From: Paramecium tetraurelia
Taxonomy: Eukaryota; Ciliophora; Oligohymenophorea; Peniculida; Parameciidae
Reading direction: 5' to 3'
NCBI RefSeq assembly: GCF_000165425.1
Contig: NW_001798961.1
Span: 186,001 to 250,000, forward strand
DNA length: 64,000 nt
This document shows positions 50,869 through 61,177 of this stretch, one piece after another. Under the pieces are notes generated by a model that was not told where the DNA came from, made no database searches, and saw nothing but the letters and a program-made list of their open reading frames with translations. The position numbers and the translations under genes are program-made. Every line of letters starts with the position of its first letter. The first letter of the stretch is position 1.

Positions 50869-52239
50869 TCAGATTCCATCCTCATCAAAATTACGAGATC
50901 TATATAGTTTTCGTTCAAAACTATCTAACATATTATTAACATTTTTTATATCATTTGAATCATTCTACTTTTAGCTGTTTATTAAGTTGCTACATTTAAT
51001 CTACCTTCTCTTTTTAGGATTCATCTATTATCTACTTTTATTTAAATATATTGATGTTTCTTTTAACAACGAACTATTGGCTTATAAGGTTTTGCTAAAA
51101 GTACTTTCTGCTTACTCAACAGCTTGGGCTAGCAATAAACCTTTATATTCAGTCCTATCGAGTGGATGCTTATGGGATAAAGCATATGTAGATTTAGATT
51201 ATTAACTAAGATTTAAGATAGGAAATACCTACTTAACATTAACATGGGAGTAGTCTAGGGTTGATTGGTAGACTATATTTAGGTTTGCTCATTTTTGATA
51301 GTTAAACCATTATTAAACGAGACAGAATTGAATTCCTAGTTGAGTACACTGCCAACAGTATATGGTCTGCTGGTGTGATTGTTCTGTTGTGAGGATGTAA
51401 GAATTTGATTTTGAAATTATTACAAAGTCTAAGATTATTGCTATTTTTCAAGTTATTGAAGTGTGGATTCAATGACATCTTTAGATTGTCTGGTTAAAGC
51501 TGTGGTTACTCTTTGGAGACTTTACCTTGAGGGAGAGATTCCACTTTTTTATTCTAATTCTAGATTGAGAATTCTTCTTCGAGTGCTTTGTTGTTTAATT
51601 TAATCCATGTTTTTAAGTCTCAAATCTTCTTTAATCTATTCGACTTAAAAGTCTTTACTAATTTTATCACTTATAGACTTAACTCCTTGTTCCTCCATTT
51701 TAAGTATCCTAGGATTGATAAGGATATTGATATATTTTTAAGATTGCTGGTTTAATTTGTTCCATAGGTGATCAGGCCTACCCAGAAGTGCAGTTCTAGA
51801 GAAGATAGGTTTCAGAACGATATTCTCAACTTGGACATCATTTTGCTATTAACTCAGGTTCTGCAGACTTCCTCTTTCCATTTTCCTTTGTTGTAGCCTG
51901 TTCAAATCTTCGTCTCTTGCCAAATTATAATAAATGATTTTGTTCTTCTACAACTCCATTTTGTCTTGCTATTAGAGTTCCAACATCTTCTTTATTCTCT
52001 TTTCGCCTCGTTTTTATTGTTCCTTGAGTTAGGTGAATATTTTGGCATTAGACTTAGCCTGATGAGGATTGTTCCAAATATGGGTGTTATCATTATAATA
52101 ATCATGATTCTTTTTCTGATGGGTGTTGATTGGAATTGTTTAATATCTAAAATGAGTGTATAAATTACTCAGGTAATTTGGTATGTAAATAGTACTTATC
52201 TATTTCCTTGATGGGATAAGAGGGGTGATTTGTTATCAT
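50869..52239 (-). CDS. Gln-rich coiled-coil protein
   Basis: ATG 52237-52239 to TGA 50869-50871, 439 aa with introns of 28 nt (GTACTA...TGAG) and 23 nt (GTATTT...TTAG). Coiled coil near residues 60-130 (KEQQKRGEKRIKKMLELQQQ), a Gln-rich stretch (LQQLEKQQQSQTLQQFQNQ), and a basic Asn/Ser-rich C-terminus (SFERKLYRSRNFDEDGI). The second splice extends the gene through a region whose plus strand also carries an open 156-codon frame (50828-51298). The spliced minus reading is the better one because it stays open and keeps the same composition. Function unknown. Confidence 0.6.
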
Positions 52240-52261
52240 TTTAATATATAAAATTAATTAA

Positions 52262-53413
52262 TCAATTTTCATTTATAATCCGCTAACATTAAGCCATTAA
52301 GTTGAAGATTTGCAAGTCCTCAGCTGATCCTTCGATTAAACATTTCTCAGTATAAGCTGCAATTTCCATCATCTTAGCCTTTTGCTTTTCTTTAATCGTG
52401 TCTGTTGCTAGCACAACATCCAAAAACTATAAAATCTATTATAATTAGATAATAATTCACCAATTGTTCGATATTATAGCCTTATTGGATAACTCTAGTG
52501 CATTCCTCCTAAACACTTCTTATACTCTTAGTTTGAATTACAGACACAAGGTCTTCGATTTATTCATCTGGTATGAACTAAACTATTGATTGGAATATTT
52601 TACTCCTGATATTTCATTAATAGCCTTTTTGTTTATACTCTTCTCATACAGAGTTGACGAACTTTGAAGCATATTGACACTCTTCCTCAGATCACCACCA
52701 GAAACAACCACTAATTATTTTAATGCATCCAAATTATATGTTACTGACTCAGAATCAGCAACAAACTTGAGTCTCTCTATTTGTTCATTCTCAGGGATGG
52801 ATTTGAATCTATATTTGACACATCTTGAAACTAAGGGTTCAATGATCTAATTAATATACACACTTACTTTGGTGATATAGTTGCAAATTATACAAAATCT
52901 GGTTGTGGTTGCATAGTCTTCGATGATTCTTCTGAGAGCACTTTGAGCATCATTAGTCATTGAATCAGCTTCATCAAGAATGATGATTTTATAACTAGGA
53001 CATAGAAATCCTGGGTTTGGGTTTTTGGCCACTATTTATTCTGCAAACTTTTTGACTTTATTCCTGACAACATTGATTCCTCTGTCATCAGATGCATTCA
53101 ATTCCAATACTCTTTATCTCCAAAAATCGGGTCCAAATAATTGCTTTGCTAATGCTATTATGGTGGATGTCTTCCCAGTCCCTGGAGGTCCATGAAGTAG
53201 AAGGTGAGGCAGATTTCCAGTTTTCAAAACTCCTTGCAAACTCTAAACCACCTCTTCTTAATATGCAAGATCCTCTATTTTGTTAGGACGACTTAAAATT
53301 ATGAATTGATTATACTATTTTTCAACCCATGGCAACATAGGTTTAACAACAGGTTCTTCCACCTGCATTGCTGATGTGTTTTTGTTAAACTAATTCAGAG
53401 TCCTATTTTACAT
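52262..53413 (-). CDS. RFC4: Replication factor C small subunit (RFC4/Rfc2 type)
   Basis: ATG 53411-53413 to TGA 52262-52264, about 350 aa. A 24-nt intron restores [23 protein letters not shown]+ motifs: Walker [29 protein letters not shown], Walker [17 protein letters not shown], and the arginine-finger region ending [13 protein letters not shown] (the SRC motif follows the next intron: [14 protein letters not shown]). The C-terminal helical collar ends [13 protein letters not shown]. It is a subunit of the clamp loader that places PCNA on DNA. The sequence is closest to human RFC4/yeast Rfc2 by memory of motifs. The stop lies 22 bp from the next gene's start. Confidence 0.88.
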
Positions 53414-53486
53414 AATAAAATTAAATGAGCGGGTAATTTATATTTATTGAGAATCAAATATTAAAATGTGTTATATTTGCAGAATA

Positions 53487-54832
53487 TCAATATTTTCTGT
53501 GAGGTTCTTTGGAAGTGACTATCTTTGGTGCCAACACCTAAGTTCCTGGCTTAACTATATCTAGTGAGGGAATATGCTATTTATTTTAAAAGCTGGTTCT
53601 CCTCTTATCCACAGACGTAATCTTAGTTAATTATTGTTATTATATGGTTTTTCTTTGTCCAATCAATTGTTAAGAATTGAATTGTTAGATGTTCAAATTG
53701 GACATTTTCTTCTCAGAATCTAATCCATTCAATACTGCTTTTGGTAGTATTGGAGGTTACTGATGCAATGGTTATGTCATAATCAACTATTGATGCAACT
53801 ATTTTTTTTCAGCACTCATAATATCCTGCTGAGTTTTAATTGCATTATCATCCTTTATCCAATCATACCTTTAATCGAGCTCAAAACCAATCTTTTTGAA
53901 GGCATCCTAAAATTTAAGCTGAGTAACATACTTTAAACAATCCTCTCAGATAATGATAATCTGGTTTCTCTTCGAATTTTAGTTACTTGCAATAATTTAA
54001 ATATTGACTTAACTCAACGGGAAACCCTTTGCATAAAACATCTGATGAGGTTTCTACTTTTTTCTCCATTATTCGTTGATATTTTTCTTTTTGATTAATC
54101 CCCTTCATGTTTTACCAAGGCAACTATCCTCTTAATAAATACATTAGGACATAACCAAGAGATTCTAGATCGTCCCTCCTTGATTATTCAATTCCTAAGT
54201 GAGTGTTGATAGATGCATATCTGGCAGTTCCAGTTAGACTCTTTCCCTCTCTATAGGGGATGTGTCCATCTTTTGTTGAGTACCGTTTGGCTAGTCCGAA
54301 ATCCAAAAGGTAGATTCGAACGGCCTTCTAGCCTAATCCAATGAGGAAATTATCAGGCTTAATATCGCGATGAAGGAATTTGTTCAAATGGATGAATTCA
54401 ATTCGTTAAATCATCTAATCTGCGAGCATCAACACCTAAGAATAAATTGGAGCTGCGTACAGTCTTTAGTGATAATCTTTTATTGTGCTTATTGAACAGG
54501 TCTTCGAGACTTTGACCCAATAAATCAATGACGATGTAATTATAATCACCGTCTGTTCCTTAAGCAAATATTCTGGGGATTCCTAACTTTTAATTAACAC
54601 TTCAAATACCTTTATCACTCTGATCGGAACCTTGTAAATATGTGTACAATTTAGCCTCAAAAAATAGTTGAGGATGCTTAGTATCACTTCTTTCCAATTT
54701 CATTGCGTATTCCTCCTTTCCCTTAGTTACTTGATATATTTCTCCAAAAGCACCACTCCCTATTCTCTTGGTCAACTTATAAACCTTGGCGATAACCGTA
54801 TTTGTGAGATCTTTGCCTATAGGAGTGTCCAT
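53487..54832 (-). CDS. Casein kinase 1-family protein kinase
   Basis: ATG 54830-54832 to TGA 53487-53489, about 425 aa. The Gly loop [20 protein letters not shown] is followed by the Lys in MKLERS. The catalytic loop is [13 protein letters not shown] and the DFG is in [11 protein letters not shown]. The CK1-specific substrate region reads [20 protein letters not shown] then [20 protein letters not shown]. The 130-residue Gln/Ser-rich C-terminal tail ([15 protein letters not shown], QQQLTKITS) is not conserved. A Ser/Thr kinase; ciliates have many CK1 copies, so the exact ortholog is unknown. It starts 35 bp from the stop of the next gene upstream. Confidence 0.85.
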
Positions 54833-54867
54833 TAATTAATATAATTTAATAACTTATTCTTTAAAAT

Positions 54868-56680
54868 TCAAAATAATTTAAAATATAAGTACGCCAGGAG
54901 GAACCCCAATATAAATTTCCATTGATTTTTCGCCATCAACCACCCTCTATACAACATTAATAAGAACTTTAAGAATATGGCCAATCTACCAACGACCTTG
55001 GACAATTACTCTGGACTAAAACAATTGAGAGAGACAACTCACCTTGCAGATTCAATGTATGATGTGATTGCATTATTGCCACCAAATGCAGGAGCCATCA
55101 TTTTTAACATTTAGGGATTGCTCTTTAATTGATCGATAACCATTTCAAGCATTTAGGGATTTTATGCTAAACCCTATAGGTTTTATGGCATTTATTACGA
55201 CGCAGTGGGAGCCTAAGGAGCTTGAGGAGCGTTTTGATTATTTGATTATGAAGTTGACTAAATGGGTTGTTATTATGCGAATTATTAAGATTATTAGGAT
55301 AACTTTTATTATTGTAATACTGCTGGATCCACATTTTTCATTTATGCCAACATTTCAGGTGTCATCATAGTTTGCATCATCTCTATTTATTAATCTGACA
55401 TCTCTACTCCACTCTACTATTTCATCATTTATTTTAAGAAGCCTTTGTCCATTGATTTTAACGTGTTAGTCATGTAATTTAATTATTCAGGAGACTATAA
55501 TAGTAGATGGATATTACCATATTTTTAAATTAGTCAAATTGCTATTGAAATTGGGGATTCTCTGGAATTTTGTTTACATTCTGAGTTTCATTTTATTTAG
55601 TGGCAGGCTTTGTAGGTTGACTTTTAGAAGTAGGAATCTCCTCCTCAACAATAAAACCATCTTCTTTAGTGGATTGCACCTTCTACTTTAAATTTTGGAA
55701 CTCTTCAGAATTGGTGTCAACAGAGGATAATTTGATTTTTGGTTTCTTTTGTGCTTCTTCTTCTAAGTCTTTGTTTTCCTTCTTATCTTTATAAATTTGT
55801 TAAGGCTATTATTATTATTGATTTTGAATTGGTTCATCTTCTTATACAATTTTAGTTTATTCAACTTTCTATTCTTGTTTTTCTTATGGATCATCTGAAT
55901 TTTATTTTTATGTTTGATCGATATTTGAATTTTACAATTCTTTTGTTTGTTTATACATAACTTGCACTGTTTCATCCGCTGGTAATTTTTAGGATGCAAT
56001 TTCCAAATATCCAAGGGCCTCCGTATACCTTTTTGTCTCGAAGAGTGCTTAACCCATTCTGAAATTAGCCTTACCATTCTAATCGTCATCCTCTAGGACT
56101 TTCTTAGCTTAACGTAAAACAACGTCAAATTGAGATTGTTTGGCTTTCACATTACAATAATTTAATCTGCAAGAATGTTCCAATTGCTTCAATTCTATTT
56201 TTTTGTTTGCGTCATTTTTCAAATAGGCATTGTTTTCCCACAATTCTTCAATTTCTGAGATTGCTTCATAATATTTGGATGCTGCCTTTTCGTAATCTTA
56301 TTATTTAAATGCATCATTTCCTTGATTCTTTAATTTTGTTAATGATCGGAAATTACTCACTCTATGGTTTTTGCTATTGCTATTATTATTATTGTGCTTG
56401 CTGACCCTGAATTCTCTATTTTGCTCTCTCTATGTCTTCTGGACGAGTCTAAAATAGATTCTTGATACAATACTTGATTGACTTGTCTTTATAGATCCTC
56501 ATCTTTCATATTCTTGACTTGACCCATGGTTTGTCTCAAAAATGAAGGATCTATGTTACCCATTCCTGCCATCTAAGCATATTGTCTCAATTGATCATCA
56601 CTCATGTTTGCACACATTTGTGAGGTCTACTTCATCATTTCAGGAGTCAGGAACTTCTTTGAGTCTTGATTAAATTACAT
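54868..56680 (-). CDS. Membrane-anchored TPR/STI1-type cochaperone (OEP61/TPR7-like)
   Basis: ATG 56678-56680 to TGA 54868-54870, about 570 aa. An N-terminal Met/Gln-rich STI1-like segment (FLTPEMMKQTSQMCANMSDD; FLRQTMGQVKNMKDEDLQRQ) is followed by three TPRs (LKNQGNDAFKQQDYEKAASK; KANFRMGQALFETKRYTEAL), an acidic/Gln linker, and a second STI1-like block (MMQTMMTPEMLAQMKNVDPA). The C-terminus, reached through a 27-nt intron, has hydrophobic helices (KFLLMLYRGWLMA, FILGFLLAYLYFKLF). The layout matches plant OEP61/TPR7, which docks Hsp70/Hsp90 at a membrane for protein import. Likely ER or mitochondrial in a ciliate. Confidence 0.7.
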
Positions 56681-56860
56681 TTTTATATAATTTTTAATTA
56701 AAGTGAAGCACGTATTCAATCATTTTACATCTTTCATCTGAATACAACATTTTCATCTACCTTATACAGTTAACTTAATTGATCTAAACTATTGATCTCC
56801 TTGATTATTTATAATTTCGATATATATATTTTATACATATAATAAACAGATAAACAGTTA

Positions 56861-58549
56861 ATGAATAAATCTGTTTTATTAGAGATGCAACTCAAGGAAG
56901 CCCTCGATAGAGAGATCAATCTCAAAATGCTGAATGAATCCTTAATGTAAGCCATGAGTGGCATGGCAAATCAAGACAGGGGCAAAGAAATTCATTTATT
57001 AAATTAACTGCATCAATAGGAGCTATCCAAATTAAAAACGACTCTTCAAGAAAAAATAACAATTCTAGAATACGAAGTAAGATCCGAATATTATTTTAAG
57101 CATCGCAAGAAATGTCTAGAGTTTGTACAATTGTAAAAAGATTATAGCCAATTAAAATTAGACTATGAAGAGAAAGAAGAACAGTATGTATTTTTGATTA
57201 ATTAGAAAATGTCTAAGATGTGTTGAATTGCAATATTAATTGAGTTTGATCGTAAAATAAAATGAAGTTGAAAAAGAAGGACTTGCTCATGAATTTGCAG
57301 ATGCCCTCAGCAATTAGAAATCTATTATTGAATACGTATTACTATTGCATTTATTCAGTAGGACTTGAATTGCCTCAAATCGAATCTCAAGGATCTCACA
57401 TACTAATTAGATTGTGAGTGTAAGGAGAAGGACAAATTGTAAAATGCTATTCAAGAATTAAATAAGACTCACGATTAAGCAGTAAATAGTACTTATAGAT
57501 TAGTAAAAGCAGCTTAATGTAACAAATTTGCTGATTTAAACAGATCCCACCATGAAACAATCCTTTAGAATAATCAATATCAAATGAATAACCAATAGAG
57601 AGAATAGATGTAAACAGTCAAGCTTTCACAAAATGAATAAGAGAAATTAAATTTGGAAAAGTCACTCCTAGAATACAAGTAATTAGTTTAATCTATAACT
57701 AATATAGAGAGATTAATTATAAATTGGATTCTTAACTTAAAATATTGAATCAGCAATTACTTGATAAAGAAACTAAAATAATTGAATAAAAAACAGAATT
57801 AACAAAAAAGTTGCATAATGAAAAAAAAATAGCAGAGTAATGTTAAGTTGTAGCTCTCAAATTAAAAAATGATTTTCAAAGAAAATAGTCTCTCCTAATC
57901 GAAGATTCTCTTAAAAAAGAATAACAATTAAAAACCATTTAAACTCAACTTACAAGGTAGAAGAGCAAGAATAAATTTTATGAAAAATGCTCTTAATTAA
58001 GTCAACCTCTAAGAAATTAAGAATGCCACTCCTAAATAAATTAAGCATAAAAAAAATAACCTTTCCAACGATTACAAATCTTCTCATTAACCTGGACATT
58101 AAAAAGTAAATCATCTCTTTATTTAAGAATACTTTAAGTCAAGGAAACATTGGAAAAATTAAATTATAGCCATCCACAATTCTTAGAAGTGAAGCAGACT
58201 CTATTCATTTCACTCTAACAGATATGTTGAATTCAACTAGAAATATTGATTAACAAACACTATCTTGTCGATAATCTAATGATGATATCACTTACCATAT
58301 TGACCAATTTAATTGTGTGGCCAAAATTGTATTTATTTTATTTTTAAGTCTTAGATCTAAACTAATGAAGATTCAGTCACCCCGACATAAATCTTAACGG
58401 ATAGGCAATTATCTCCCAGAATTAGAAGTACTCTTTGATTATAATGATTAATAGTTCAAACAGTGAATCCGAAGGGACCTACTTCAAAAGTACGATAAAT
58501 ACAGGCAGATTTGTCTAAAGAAAATGCTATAGTGAGACTTAAATCTTGA
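56861..58549 (+). CDS. Coiled-coil protein
   Basis: ATG 56861 to TGA 58547-58549, about 520 aa with several introns (for example 22 nt GTATGT...TTAG; 27 nt near the end). It begins MNKSVLLEMQLKEALDREIN and is nearly all coiled coil (KEIHLLNQLHQQELSKLKTT). The last 70 residues are polar: TPTQILTDRQLSPRIR then KGPTSKVRQIQADLSKENA. No known domain. Divergent from the TPR gene with a 180-bp gap. Confidence 0.6.
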
Positions 58550-59037
58550 TAATATAAACTTAACTAAAAATTTTATAAAAATTATGTTGTGAATATAATT
58601 TTAATAAGGCCTTAATAGTTCATAATCATTTAGATGTTGATCTATAATTAAGAAATCTTTAAAGTTTAAATGAATATTTTTAAATCATTCTCATAACTTT
58701 ATGTATTTTTCTATTAACTTGTGTTGCCAACGTTCAAAATAATCGTAATCAAATTCAATGATAGAAATAAATTACTTCATAAAATCCTCATTAATACTAT
58801 ATTTATTGAAATCAATAAAAGAATATTATTTGATATTAACTGACCCTAGTTTTTTTGGGTATACAACTATAAAAAACGAATACATTTTAGAGTTTTATAA
58901 AGTGATATCAAAATTTCATATGAATATACGATAAATGAATACAAAAATAGTAAAGATCAAAATTTTTAACTGTTACTTTCAAACTTTTTAAGCCTTTCTT
59001 TTGAGAAGGGGACAAGGATTTAAAACAATTTGTTTCT
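58550..59037. other. Intergenic region between convergent genes
   Basis: About 490 bp of AT-rich sequence with T- and A-runs. No convincing frame on either strand and no RNA fold recognised. Confidence 0.35.
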
Positions 59038-59358
59038 TCAGTTGGTTTTCACTTAAAGTTTAAGAGAAATGTCTTACACACATCTGCAGAAATAACCATT
59101 GCAACATTGGCAATGATAAAACATTCTTTTTGAATTTCTATAACAGTTTTAATGTAATTGAACATCCTCATCGCTTTGATAGTAAGTATCTAATCTAATC
59201 TAAAATAGTTTATAATTAATATTTACATTGACACATCTTGGACAAGTTACAGGTAAACCGTTACATTCGAGCATTTCAAATTGCTTACGGCATGTACAAC
59301 AGTTGAGAAATCCAACGTTGACCTAGCACCAAGGACATAAAATAATGCAGCAATCCAT
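59038..59358 (-). CDS. Small Cys-rich, probably zinc-binding protein
   Basis: ATG 59356-59358 to TGA 59038-59040, 97 aa after a 27-nt intron (GTAAAT...TTAG). Paired cysteines: MDCCIILCPWC, NCCTCRKQFEMLECNG, LPVTCPRCVN, then after the intron FYHCQCCNGYFCRCVQ. The spacing suggests two or three zinc sites in small ribbon or RING-like folds, but it does not match a standard RING or C2H2 pattern. Likely a compact nucleic-acid or protein-binding module. No family assigned. Confidence 0.6.
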
Positions 59359-60772
59359 CTTGTTAATTAGTGATATAATTAATATAAATATTAACAATTG
59401 TGTTAATACGTCAAATAGTCAGCCCCTTTGAAATCGTTAATTTACTTTTTGTTATAAAAAATATTCTTTTATAATATAAATAATAAATAGCTCATTCTCA
59501 CAAAACTATGTGTTTACATATGCTAATTACAAACCAATTTAATAAGACTTCATACATTTCAAAATATTATTAAAGTCAATTTAAATATAAAATCCAAAAA
59601 AGGGGAATTGAGCGCAAATTATAATATCGCAACAAAATCAATTTTTGATTAAATAATATTTGATATATCCTATCTCAGCTTACAGGTTAATGAGATTTTG
59701 TTATTTATTATTGTAATATTATCATTTAAATTTTGTAATATTAAATCCATAAAGGCAAATAATTTGCATCTATATTGAATTGAGTTTTATAATACTCATA
59801 TTCGAAATAAGCCTTTTTATTTCACTTCATACCAATACTTCTTTTCGTATTACAAAATTCCTGATAAAAATTATCTTATGATATCTGATTTTAAAGTTTA
59901 GCTCTTAATATTCAATATATGATAGAATACAAGATCATTGAAGTTTACAAATTTTAACTAAATGCTTCTTCTGGAATTGTAAACAAATATTTATAACAAT
60001 TTTCAGCTAATGAGAACAACACAAATGACAAATGAATTCACCTCACAAATTATCTATAGTAAAATCCAATTGAATATAGCAAGTTTTTTATATAAAAGTA
60101 TCAATTCTAGGTATTCTAATTTGGTTTCAGTGATTCTAACAATAAATGCTATGCTTGTTGCTTAATAATCATTGATTTTTTTGTTAGTGCTTTAGAATGA
60201 TTTCTCCATCCGAAGCTAAGGTTTGAATTTTAAAATGCGATTAATAGAAATCTGCCTTGCAATAGTGCATTAATAAATTTTAAAAAGGAATTAATATATA
60301 TTTTATAAAAATTACATAATATAAATAATAATATATTGGGTTCAAATTATATGAGTTTAAAATATTATGAAAAAACTATTTGTATCTAATTGACCGGTAG
60401 ATGAATTGCTCTGAATTTTGAAGAGTCAATTTATAATCTTAAGTCTAATTATCTAATCGTAAGCTATAAATTCGTTTTTCTCGGAAATTTTAACAAGTTT
60501 ACCTTAATCATATCCACATCATTTTTATTTCACATGCTTTGGATCAAGAGTGGTGAAAATCGAATAAAATTTTGAAATCCACAATTAGAAAATTAGAGAA
60601 TAGTTCGTGTGACCTTACTCATCTCTAGTTCAGTGGATTAGACTCATTTTTGAGAAGTATTTTATTTAAAATGCAAAATAAACATATGCTCTTATATTCT
60701 AAAATTTAAAAGGATAACTAGAAGTATGGATTTATTATTTAATATAAGGGAGTACGAATTATTTAAGTTTCA
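59359..60772. other. Long AT-rich spacer
   Basis: About 1.4 kb. Both strands read; only short frames interrupted by TGA. No tRNA, snRNA or repeat recognised. Confidence 0.3.
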
Positions 60773-61152
60773 TCATTATCCGAATGAGGGATATTCAGTC
60801 AATTGAATTCTTAAGAATCCATCAGGACTTTTGAATTTATTATAAACTTCATCAACTTGACTCTCTTATTAATATGAATGGTTGTACCTGCTTTGACCAA
60901 GCCAGAGTTGTTAATGAAGAGATATAGGCTTTCTTGCTGTTAGATGTGGAGTGTCTCTCTAATGATTTATAGGAAATGATAAAAGTGGTCAGATTTGCTC
61001 ATTAAATACTTTTTGATTTTGGTTCCATCCTGAAATTGCAATCTAGATCTAACACTTATCTATAATAAAATTGGACTAATTATTATATTAAAATACACTC
61101 TATCAGGATATTTCTCAATGAAATTGTCTGAAATTTTTAAATTATCACACAT
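60773..61152 (-). CDS. Divergent ATG8-family ubiquitin-like protein
   Basis: ATG 61150-61152 to TGA 60773-60775, about 105-118 aa. KISDNFIEKYPDRV matches the ATG8 N-terminal helix/KYPDR motif. IKKYLMSKSDHFYHFLQIIR and QESLYLFINNSGLV match the ubiquitin-like core, and a 23-nt intron (GTACAA...TAAG) joins AESQVDEVYNKFKSPDGFLR, the end of the fold. It ends LTEYPSFG then one Gln (TAA) and TGA. ATG8 is conjugated to phosphatidylethanolamine through that Gly after ATG4 trimming. ATG12 is the alternative, but KYPDR and DGFL favour ATG8. A possible second intron near 61,080 is unresolved. Confidence 0.6.
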
Positions 61153-61177
61153 CATATAAAATAATTAATTATAGTTA

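Noticed and set aside
50828-51298. Plus-strand ORF of 156 codons with hydrophobic stretches
   Set aside because: Splicing a 23-nt intron extends the minus-strand Q-rich gene cleanly through this region to a TGA, so the plus frame is a shadow.
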